DNA of 64,000 bases. Origin: Crambe crambe (lineage: Eukaryota > Porifera > Demospongiae > Poecilosclerida > Crambeidae). The translations under genes were made by a program, and so were the position numbers. This document shows, in pieces, positions 24,714-34,900 of the stretch (within the stretch, counting starts at the first letter, position 1; each line of letters opens with the position of its first letter). The notes under the pieces were generated by a model. It was not told the origin of the DNA. It was given only the letters and a program-made list of their open reading frames with translations, and made no database searches. The stretch spans positions 5,828,001 through 5,892,000 of the forward strand of contig OZ004592.1 of assembly GCA_963924555.1 (NCBI GenBank), written 5' to 3'.

Positions 24714-26695
24714 TCAATGAGCCACACATTTTGGCGTAGAGCCTGACCAGTAACCAGTAGGAAGACAGTAGCGCACATTATTCCCCTTCAGGGTGTATCC
24801 TTTCCTGCAGGAGTAGTAGGCCCTAGAACCCACAGTAGTGGATCTGTACTTCACTGATCCATTCTTCACTGATGGTGGTTTGCCACAATCCACTACTCCT
24901 GTTAGATAGTGCATATAACTATCATCAGTAATGGTACATACATACGTTTACAAGTTGGTGCCTGTCCGCTCCATTTTCCATTACTCATGCACCTCCTAGT
25001 GGAACTTCCCTGCAACTTGAATCCAGGGTTGCACTTGTATTTAGCGATGGAGCCTGGCTTGTTTCCACTGACACTAACTGACCCATATCTTGGTGGACGA
25101 AGTTTAGGGCAAGTACGAGCAACTATTAAAAATAATAATAATTATCTAGCTGTGTTGACTAGGACAGAAATGATCGATATAGTACCACGTTTGCAAGTTG
25201 GTGCCTGTCCACTCCATTTTCCATTGCTCATGCATCTCCTAGTGGAACTTCCCTGCAACTTGAATCCAGGGTTGCACTTGTATTTAGCAATGGAGCCTGG
25301 CTTGTTTCCACTGACACTAACTGACCCATATCTTGGTGGACGAAGTTTAGGGCAAGTACGAGCAACTATTAAAAATAATAATAATTATCTAGCTGTGTTG
25401 ACTAGGACAGAAATGATCGATATAGTACCACGTTTGCAAGTTGGTGCCTGTCCGCTCCATTTTCCATTACTCATGCACCTCCTAGTGGAACTTCCCTGCA
25501 ACTTGAATCCAGGGTTGCACTTGTATTTAGCGATGGAGCCTGGCTTGTTTCCACTGACACTAACTGACCCATATCTTGGTGGACGAAGTTTAGGGCAAGT
25601 ACGAGCAACTATTAAAAATAATAATAATTATCTAGCTGTGTTGACTAGGACAGAAATGATCGATATAGTACCACGTTTGCAAGTTGGTGCCTGTCCACTC
25701 CATTTTCCATTGCTCATGCATCTCCTAGTGGAACTTCCCTGCAACTTGAATCCAGGGTTGCACTTGTATTTAGCGATGGAGCCTGGCTTGTTTCCACTGA
25801 CGCTAACTGACCCATATCTTGGTGGACGAAGTTTAGGGCAAGTACGAGCAACTATTAAGCAAAATAATTATCCATATGGCTATGTTGACTAGCACAGAAG
25901 TACATGAAATCAAAGTTACCACGTTTGCAAGTTGGTGCCTGTCCACTCCATTTTCCATTACTCATGCACCTCCTAGTGGAACTTCCCTGCAACTTGAATC
26001 CAGGGTTGCACTTGTATTTAGCGATGGAGCCTGGCTTGTTTCCACTGACACTAACTGACCCATATCTTGGTGGACGAAGTTTAGGGCAAGTACGAGCAAC
26101 TATTAAGAAAAATAATAGTTATCTAGCTGTGTTGACTAGGACAGAAATGATCGATATAGTACCACGTTTGCAAGTTGGTGCCTGTCCACTCCATTTTCCA
26201 TTGCTCATGCATCTCCTAGTGGAACTTCCCTGCAACTTGAATCCAGGGTTGCACTTGTATTTAGCGATGGAGCCTGGCTTGTTTCCACTGACACTAACTG
26301 AGCCATATCTTGGTGGACTCAGGCGAGGGCAAGTCTTGGGGGTAGCTATACATCCACAGCAACACTCATATTGGGGGGGGGGGGGGGGGAGGATAACCAT
26401 CTCACTTACGTTTGCAGGTTGGTGAAGGATTAGACCAATAAGGTCTCCTGTAAGGACTACTTCTACAAACGGCGTAACTCTTTCCTACCAAGGTGTAGCC
26501 CCTGTTGCATCTGAAAGATACCCTTTGCCCGACTCGGTAGTACCTCTGCACAGGGTAGTATGAACCATACTTTGGGCGTTTAGGGGGCGGACATGCATGT
26601 GATGCTTTGGCTGGTGCTGGTGTTTCTGCAGAACTGAATTGAGCACACTGCACCAACACGATGGCCAGCACCAAGCCTAGCGTGATGTAGCCCAT
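24714..26695 (-). CDS. Secreted eight-module basic CCP protein (gene E)
   Basis: Exon 1 (26695 to about 26408) carries a signal peptide, MGYITLGLVLAIVLVQC, and the family first CCP (HACPPPKRPKYGSYYP...FRCNRGYTLVG...SPTCKRK). Six internal modules follow, ending near 26164, 25921, 25673, 25430, 25187 and 24944: RTCPKLRPPRYGSVSVSG, then YKCNPGFKLQG and [11 protein letters not shown]. The last exon (about 24900-24714) starts CGKPPSVKNGSV and ends PKCVAH-stop. Internal modules have no acidic residues and about 13 basic ones. The period is 243 bp, a multiple of three, so the plus strand also stays open by chance through four units. The acceptor before the first internal module lies about 40 bp past a long homopolymer C tract on the sense strand. 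Confidence 0.87.
24944..26340 (-). repeat. Tandem exon-intron array of gene E (243 bp units)
   Basis: Six units with exon ends at 24944, 25187, 25430, 25673, 25921 and 26164. Spacing is 243 bp except for one of 248 bp. Units 25187-25673 match almost base for base, including the introns with the AATAATAATAATTATCTAGC theme. Only the first unit, next to exon 1, keeps a different 5' edge. Confidence 0.9.
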
Positions 26696-27523
26696 TCCTG
26701 TTGTGCTTAAAAAAACCTCCTTCTTACGTATTGTAGTGAGCTAATCAAAGATTCAGTGGCAATGCTGTCTGGTGTGCAGCCTGGATCCTCTCTTTTTTTA
26801 TAGCGCCTTTTATTACAAGGGGTTATACGAGTGTTTCAAGGCATGCCAAGGTTAGCTAGCTATGTCTGATAACTAACCTTAGTTCACAGCTTGTACTCTC
26901 ATAATAATATCGAAAGTTTTGGCTAATCTTGATAGTGATGCCTAATGCAGATAATAAAGATTGGTGTACTTCCATTCATTTAAACAGAGTAAATTAAATT
27001 TTTTGAGACGATATATAATGTAATATTATTGTCATGATGTGATAATCATGAATAGAAAAATAATGGGTGTGTAAAAGCTGGTAGTCAAAGTTGGTACTAT
27101 AACTGAAAATGTATAGATTCTTGTCAGCACTTTTAAAGCCTAAATTCTGAATTATGACCATGCAAATGCTTGAACTTAATAGTTATATCATAGCTCCATG
27201 TCTCTCCATGCACCTTGAGCCTTGAGGGGGTGGATCACATGATGTGTCTGAACATGCACAACTCAGGAATGTCATTAGATCCTAGGGTTAATTAGCTTCT
27301 ACTAAAGTGAGAGAATGAGGCCATGGGGTTTAACAAGATGCCGTAGTCATGTCATGCATACATGCAGCATCAGTTTTAGACACAATACTCTCTTGATCAA
27401 GCTACAATGAATATTATTATGATACATTATAGTTAAAATAATTAATTTTTGCTTTAAAAAATGTCCTTAAAAATATCAAAAGTTTAAAAATTGAATTCAA
27501 TAGTTTTTTTTATCCTTTCTTCA
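26696..27523. other. Spacer between genes E and F
   Basis: Contains the gene E promoter near 26792. The rest is AT-rich with no coding resemblance, tandem repeat or inverted element that I can see. Confidence 0.5.
26792..26803 (-). promoter_or_regulatory. TATA-like box of gene E
   Basis: The minus strand reads GCTATAAAAAAA about 100 bp before the start codon of gene E. Confidence 0.5.
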
Positions 27524-29469
27524 TCAGTATTTTTTGTGGTAGTAGTAAACACATTTTGGTGTGGAACCGGACCAGTAGCCATTGTGGCGACAGTAGCGCA
27601 CTCGACTCCCCTTCAAGGTGTATCCTTTCCTACAGGAGTAGCGAGCCACAGAACCTTTAGTGGTAGAAGTGTAGCTGACATATCCATACTGCACTGATGA
27701 TAGTTTCCCGCAGTCCACAACTCCTGTGGTTGATTGGTGTGTAAGCATTAATCCATATCATAATGATTATCAATTACGTTTGCAAGTTGGTGCCTTTCCA
27801 TTCCAGTAAGTGCCCAGACACTTCCTGGTGGAACTTCCATAAAGTTTGTATCCATAGTTGCAGCTGTACCTAACAACAGACCCCTGTCCATAATACCCAC
27901 TGGATCCTGAGCCATATGAGCCATATGAAGTGTAGTGGACTGAGCCATACTGGAGTTTGCTAACACGAGAACAGTGGACTCCTGAAGGAGAAAAGTATAT
28001 AACCATGAACCATGATTATCATAGCAAAGTTTACGTTTGCAAGTCGGTGCCTTTCCACTCCAGTAAGTGCCCAGACACTTCCTGGTGGAACTTCCATAAA
28101 GTTTGTATCCATATTTGCAGCTGTACTTAACGACAGATCCCTGTCCGTAATACCCACTGGATCCTGAGCCATATGAACCATATGAAGTGTAGTGGACTGA
28201 GCCATACTGGAGTTTGCTAACACGAGAACAGTGGACTCCTAAAGAGGAAAGTATATAACCATGAACCATGACTATCTTCTTTGTATCACAGCAAAGTTTA
28301 CGTTTGCAAGTTGGTGCCTTTCCATTCCAGTAAGTGCCCAGACACTTCCTGGTGGAACTTCCATAAAGTTTGTATCCATATTTGCAGCTGTACTTAACGA
28401 CAGATCCCTGTCCGTAATACCCACTGGATCCTGAGCCATATGAACCATATGAAGTGTAGTGGACTGAGCCATACTGGAGTTTGCTAACACGAGAACAGTG
28501 GACTCCTAAAGAAGAAAGTATATAACCATGAACCATGACTATCTTCTTTGTATCACAGCAAAGTTTACGTTTGCAAGTTGGTGCCTTTCCATTCCAGTAA
28601 GTGCCCAGACACTTCCTGGTGGAACTTCCATAAAGTTTGTATCCATAGTTGCAGCTGTACTTAACGACAGATCCCTGTCCATAATACCCACTGGATCCTG
28701 AGCCATATGAGCCATATGAAGTGTAGTGGACTGAGCCATACTGGAGTTTGCTAACACGAGAACAGTGGACTCCTAAAGAGGAAAGTATATAACCATGAAC
28801 CATGACTATCTTCTTTGTATCATAGCAAAGTTTACGTTTGCAAGTTGGTGCCTTTCCACTCCAGTAAGTGCCCAGACACTTCCTGGTGGAACTTCCATAA
28901 AGTTTGTATCCATAATTGCAGCTGTACCTAACAACAGACCCCCTTCCGTAATACCCACTGGGTACTGAGCCATATTTCGATGATGAACTGTAATAAGTTG
29001 AACCATACTGGAGTGCACTAACATGAGAACAATAGGTGATGCCTAAAGGAGAAAAGTATGTATTATGGCAAGTAACAAGTAATTTGAGCCTGAGGGGGAA
29101 TTATCACTCACGTTTGCAGATTGGCAAGCGGTGCAGCCAATAAGGTCCCCTATGGGGTTTGCTTGTGCAAACAGAATAATCCTGTCCCACCAAGTAGTAG
29201 CCCTTATTACACTTGAAGGTTATGCGCTGTCCAATTTGGTAGTACTTCTGCTTTGGATAGTAGGAGCCATAGTAGCCTGAACGATGAGGAGGTTGGCAGC
29301 CATAGTTTTTCAATCCAGAGTGTGGTGATACATATCGTTGCGATCCAGAGTGTTTCGATCCAGGTGGCAATCTATGTTGTTGCGATCCATATTGCAATGT
29401 TGCAGAGCCGAATTGAAGGCACTGAACCAAAGCAACGGCCAGCACTAAGCCTAGCGTGATATGACCCAT
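27524..29469 (-). CDS. Secreted seven-module Tyr-rich CCP protein (gene F)
   Basis: Exon 1 (29469 to about 29110) has a signal peptide, MGHITLGLVLAVALVQC, a spacer rich in His, Ser, Gly and Gln, and the family first CCP (YGCQPPHRSGYYGSYYP...FKCNKGYYLVG). Five internal modules follow about every 267 bp: VHCSRVSKLQYGSVHYTS, a repetitive Tyr/Gly/Ser linker, then YSCKYGYKLYGSS and YWNGKAPTCKRK. The last exon (about 27730-27524) starts CGKLSSVQYGYV and ends PKCVYYYHKKY-stop. Typical internal modules lack Asp and Glu. Several 63-bp introns are multiples of three without a stop, so transcripts retaining them would still be translated. Predicted to be a secreted cationic protein; Tyr-rich linkers could allow cross-linking, which is inference. 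Confidence 0.86.
27776..29040 (-). repeat. Tandem exon-intron array of gene F (267 bp units)
   Basis: Units have exon ends near 27776, 28031, 28299, 28566 and 28833. The middle three are nearly identical in exon and intron, while the unit closest to exon 1 is the most diverged. Confidence 0.88.
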
Positions 29470-30257
29470 CAGCTTAAACCTGTAGTCGTGATTATGAGTT
29501 GCAACTGAGTGTGAAGATCTGGCTGTCAGTAGAGAGTGTGTCTTAATTTATAGTCTCGCATGAGGGGCTAGGCTAATCAATTTACTACAATTGGGAAATA
29601 TCACATGCTTCTAGAAAGGTTTCCTCCTCACATCTGTGGTGTGGATTAGTTGACAGATAACAGTAGCCTTTTCTTTGTCATGATCTCCTTTCAATAGTGG
29701 TAAAAGCTATAGACAGAATGACAACTATAAGGACTAATTGCAAGTATTAAGTGTTGTATTCATAACAGAATTACGTAAAAGCCATAATAATAATAATATG
29801 ATTATTTTTCTTAAAATCAAATTAGCTATTACTGAATGGGAATGCTATAAGCATTTGTGATTGCTAGTTATAGTTATACATAATAAATATAGCTACTGGA
29901 ATATGAATTGCATACTGTTTTAATCAAATCAGTCAGTATATACAGCTATCAGTGTTAGTCAGGGCTGGCATCACTTCTCATTCTGTTGACCTTTCTTGAT
30001 AGGCTAGGGTGCATGATATGTCTAGGCCACTCCTCATTGCCATGCACATGCCATGCACATGCATACACTAGAGCACACAAATTTAATGCTGGCCCCACTA
30101 TTTATATTGGGCATCCAGCTGCCATGCTTCTGAGTATTAAAGATATTGACGCCATAGATTATTATAGCAAAAAAAAAATTTTTTTTTAACTAATGGTACA
30201 AGAAGTCCTTAATAAAGTTCCATTTTTAGTTGATAGTATTTCCAAATAGTTCATTTA
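29470..30257. other. Spacer between genes F and G
   Basis: Holds the gene F promoter near 29545 and AT-rich DNA. Nothing else is supported. Confidence 0.5.
29545..29554 (-). promoter_or_regulatory. TATA-like box of gene F
   Basis: The minus strand reads ACTATAAATT about 76-85 bp before the gene F start. CTCTACTGACAG follows at about 29523-29534, similar to the word following the gene C box. Confidence 0.5.
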
Positions 30258-31236
30258 TCAGTGATACACACATTTTGGTGTGGTGCCAGACCAGCGACGA
30301 TTGTAGAGGCAGCGGCGCACCTTATTCCCCTTCAAGGTGTATCCTTTCCTGCAGGAGTAGTAGGCCCTAGAACCCACACTGGTGGATCTGTACCTCACAG
30401 ATCCATTCTTCACTGATGGTGGTTTACCACAACCTATGTATTTGGTCACACAGTTAACTTGATTTTTGCTTTGCTGTTTATTGTTACAAGATTTTCAGAT
30501 AGTCATGAGGGAGGGAGATCAATATTCATTAGTTTTGCTTCAAGGAAAATTACCATTAAATGCCTCATCTAATTGCTGACAAAATTGGATAAGAGGAGGT
30601 GTAAAATATTAGTTAGCTTGGCCTTATGAAAAAGTTAATTATCATGTTAGCGATCTCCATACCCTTCTTGCATTTAGGTGCCTTTCCACTCCAGCGTAGA
30701 TTATACAGACAATATCTAGTAGGCTTTCCCTCCGGTTTGTATCCATGTCTGCACCTGTACGTAGCTACAGAGCCTGGTTTGTAATTCCCACGAACCTTGA
30801 CCCAACCATATCTTGGTGGCTTCAGACGGGGACATCTCTTGGGGACAGGAGGTTTACCTATACGATATTCATACCAATAAAAATATCATCAGTAGCACTG
30901 TCTCATGCATTTACGTTTGCAGATTGGTGAACGATTTGACCAATAAGGTTTCTGATAAGGACGGCCAATACAGCGAGCATATTTTTTCCCCACGAGTTTG
31001 TAGCCCTTCTTGCATCTGAAGAATACTCCTTGCCCAATATAGTAGTAATTCTTCACTGGAATGAAAGAACCGTATCTTGGGCGACGGGGAGGCTTACACA
31101 CTTTTCTAGATTTGAAAGCTGGTTTGGTAGATGGAGTTGGAGTAGGTGGACCTTTGGTAGGTCTTGCTGCAGAGCTGAACTGAACCAACACGATAACCAG
31201 CACTACGCCTAGTGTGATGTTACTGATGTAACCCAT
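30258..31236 (-). CDS. Secreted three-module CCP protein (gene G)
   Basis: The start at 31236 is chosen because MGYISNITLGVVLVIVLVQ is the family signal peptide; upstream in-frame residues lack that character. The first CCP (KVCKPPRRPRYGSFIP...FRCKKGYKLVG...SPICKRK) ends near 30912. One internal CCP at about 30860-30668 reads KRCPRLKPPRYGWVKVRG, then YRCRHGYKPEG and RWSGKAPKCKK. The last CCP (about 30437-30258) starts CGKPPSVKNGSV and ends PKCVYH-stop. All three modules are strongly basic. This is the minimal family member: the two conserved end modules with a single internal one, which may approximate the ancestral layout. Confidence 0.85.
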
Positions 31237-31942
31237 TCTGGTTGGCAGTGAGAAATTCGCTGAAATCACAAGTCCTTTGTAATTGTGAACACTCAGTGGA
31301 GACGATGTCCGCACTGGTTATCAGCAGACTCCTCTCTTATTCTCTTTTATAGAGTCCCTGTTCCCACAAGGGGGTTTATATTTCATACATGCTATGTCTG
31401 CATGTTGGATCAAGTACATGTAGCTATGAAGTTATGATCATAGGTCACTCCTAGGATCAAGTTCAGAAAGTTATGGTTTATCCAATAACCATAATTATCT
31501 CAGATAATGTTAATTTATATTGCGCTGTATTTCTATGGGTTTAATCTTTTAATTAGCAGTAGCCAATATCTGCAATATGCAAGTTTTTTTTATATTAGAC
31601 TAATTAATTTCAGTTGCAAGGGATGATGCAATAATTGTGAGCAGGATAAAAAATAAAAATACTTATGATGAGTGCAGTAGAGCTAGGTGCTAAAGATAAA
31701 AAATTAAAAAAATTAAAAAAATAAGTGACTGCAGTTATTTGTAAGCATGATCTATTTGTGGTGTTAATATAGTTACATTAGCAGCTGTAAAATTAATAAG
31801 TTCAGAGAAATATTGTGTGTGCAATTTAGATTGAAAATAAAAGTATACTAATTTAAAAAAAATTAATGATGGATGAAGGAGGAGCCTCTTATGATAATGA
31901 TGATCATCATTTACTCTATTAAAGTGTTTTTTGGTATACATC
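31237..31942. other. Spacer between gene G and EBF
   Basis: Contains the gene G promoter near 31343. The rest is AT-rich, with a short GATAAAAAATTAAAAAAATT run at about 31695-31725. No gene is seen; the open frame at 31735-31941 is not supported. Confidence 0.5.
31343..31352 (-). promoter_or_regulatory. TATA-like box of gene G
   Basis: The minus strand reads CTATAAAAGA about 107-116 bp before the chosen gene G start. Confidence 0.5.
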
Positions 31943-34900
31943 TAGTCAGTCACATCAGGGGGGCTTGAGTCGTCTCTGCGATTGCGTTTGGCTGCTGGTG
32001 GCTCCAGAGCAGCGGATTGTATTTCACTCACAGCCACTGCGGTGTTGCCAGCATTAGAAGTGGACAAATCTATTTTTTAAAAGATGATAACTAATAACAT
32101 AGTGTGGTTATTACATACGACTACCTAAAGCTGCTTATGTTGCAAGTTAGTGTAGGGTTTGAGACAACATGTATACTAGACCTTTTCATGATTGAAGTGC
32201 AATGGAATTTTAATGAGATTCATGATTCATGAGATCATGACATGCACTATAAAAGAGTTTGTGCTGGATACTCTAGTAACATAATTATATCACTCTCTAG
32301 TTGAACCTCAACTATCTAATTAGCCACAAGGCACCTAGTTTACAATTCATCTTGGTGTCTGTTGGGTTACCATGTTACCATTGAACAAAATTTGTTCACT
32401 TACTGGCTATAGTCACTGGAATTTGATTTGTTGGTGTCGTGGGAGGGAAAATGAAATTTGCCGGAATATTGGGCGATGGTAATGCTGCATAAAAATAAAC
32501 AACAAAAATTAAAATAAACATAATGGACACACCTGGGACCCAGCCTTTTGTCCTTTGTAGAGAGGTTGTCCTCTTTTGGAGGTGTATATACAAAGGTACT
32601 ATTAGGTTGAGAGGTTTGTCCTCATCCCTTATAGCAAGTTTCCTCTGTATCTAGCTAGCGTACCTGCAAACACTGCAGATGCTGAATAGTTGCCACCCTG
32701 CATTGCTGCAGCAGACTCCAGGGTTGCACCTAGGTGTTTGATTCCTTTTGTTGGCGTGTTCCCAGTCATGGGCTTGAAGGTTTTCCCTGGGGACAGCAAA
32801 GGGGGGCTGTTGAAATTGAAGACAGATGACCCCCCAGGTCCAGTGGGAGTGGCTGGCAGAGGACCGGGTGAAGCTGTGATCATGAAGTAAAAGAAAAAGG
32901 TTGGATAAAGATGAATTCATTTCTCCCCACATTAAAGACTCTGGGATGGAGGAGGAGGTGGAATTAAGGGAGAAAGGAATACCTGTAGGAGCCATAAAGA
33001 ATCCAGGTGATGGTGGTATGAAGACAGGATTAACAGCCATCATGTGATTTCCCAAGCCAGTGTAAGTGGCAAAGGTTGCATTGTTGTTGTTATTCCTGTT
33101 GGCTGTGTCCGTAGGTACGTGCAGATTCATGAAGGAGTTGGTTTCACTGCTGTGGTTATAAGGTGTGACAGAGTAAGAACTGTATGGAGGGCCTTGGCCA
33201 TGCATGGGAGCAACTTGAACAAATGGCATTGCAACGGGATAAATGTGAGGTCCAGGAGTGATCGGCTTGGGCTTGTGGATATCAGAGGGATTTTGGAGTT
33301 CGTGTTTGATCTCCGTGTGTGAGAGCGTTTCAGGGAATGTGAAGAAAGAGGCGGAGTTTGTGTTGTGATCGACTGTGGCAGCTTGGTGCTGCTGATCTTG
33401 TCCTTGTGAGTTTGGGGGAGGTGGAGGACCAGGCTGAATGTGCAAAGTTTCATCACTGCTGGAGCGACTTGCCCCACTCGTGCCACTTCCCCCCGCAGTT
33501 GCATCCATTCCCGGAAGTTTGCGAATGCCATCATTCGGGATGTGGTTGTAACCCCCAATCTTAGTTGGGGAAACAAGACCACTCGCTGCAAAGCCAGAGT
33601 TCCATTTGGTGAAGCCTTGGGGGGTGAGTATCGCCGGAGTGAAGAGAGTGGGTGAACGAGGGTAATTGGTGGCATATATCGCTGGCCCAATATGATTTAG
33701 AGGTCCAGCAGTACTTTGACCTCTTGGGAACAAATAGAAAGCTTCCAAAGAATCAGCAGCTCTTTGTAAGAGTACTTCCTGTAGAAAGAAAGAGAAGTAA
33801 TTATCAATTTTTTGTGTTAGGATTGAAAATTATTACTTTTGGAATGTTATCAGGGTCCTCATGGCTTCTTAGAAGGCGTTCTATTCTGGCAAAGTTGTGA
33901 TCAAAGGTGTTTTCATCTGGAGCTGATAGTTAATAAAAATTAATGATTATCATTACAATCAGGATCAATTGAAAGATTCCCTTACTGATGTAGAGGAATT
34001 TCCCTGGATTATTGATGCAAAACTGGCTGCCTTTGTAGACTAAAGTGATGTCCACTTCTCCTGGGCGGGGACTCATGGGAGTCCTTACCGCAATGGCATG
34101 CGGACTTAGGAACTGCAACCATATAAATAATTATGACATGTAAACACTCTCTGATTGTGGCACAACACCAAATGAAACCACAAGACACAGCCAATGCACT
34201 GAGTGGATTCACTGAGGCTCGCTTTAGGGTAAATAACTATAATGCTTGATTAGACTTTCTCCACTGCACGCATGACAGGATATTGTACCTCTGACGTTGC
34301 AGGTAGAGTGCCAAACACCACCTCCACCCCCTCATAGAAGTTCATTCCGACGATACAGAGTCTTGTGCCTCCTGTGGTCCAGCCTTCTGTTGGATACACT
34401 GCTATGATGTAAGGCTTTCCTGTGGGGATATTTCTCATTATCATCACTGTTATTATGACTCCACGTATAGGGGTTGCACTCTATGTGCTATCAAATATAT
34501 AGCCACTCCCTGAAATGCAAAAAAACCTCTATATTCCATGCAGTATTGGGGGGAGAACCCTTTTAATCATTACAGTGGAACCCCTAAATGTGGACTCCCT
34601 GAAATGTAAAAAAACAAAAAAATTAAAAATTAAAATTAAAAAACACCTCTACTCTATTCAGGACACCTTTTGGGATCCTTCTCTGCAATCTTAAGAACAT
34701 GTCCTTTATCAGGATAGCTACTATTTACTGATACATGTAGCCTTACCATCTCCAACGACAGTTGATTCACGGCCATAAGCTGGTGTCCTTCTGCCATGTT
34801 TGGAATTATTGTGGACAAAGATGGCCTCAGAAGAACAAATGGGTGAGCCATTAATAGAGTAAGAAGAATAAAGTGCAACCTTTAATAAGGAAGTGGATGT

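Noticed and set aside
24909-25892. A 327-codon frame on the plus strand with repeated RLQVGACPLHFPL text
   Set aside because: It is the exact antisense of the gene E array. It stays open only because the unit is 243 bp (a multiple of three). The minus strand has the CCP cysteine pattern and splice sites.
33127-33690. A 187-codon minus-strand frame in the EBF tail
   Set aside because: Alternative frame of the Ser/Thr/Pro-rich EBF C-terminal exon; the frame used ([17 protein letters not shown] onwards) joins correctly to the HLH exon.
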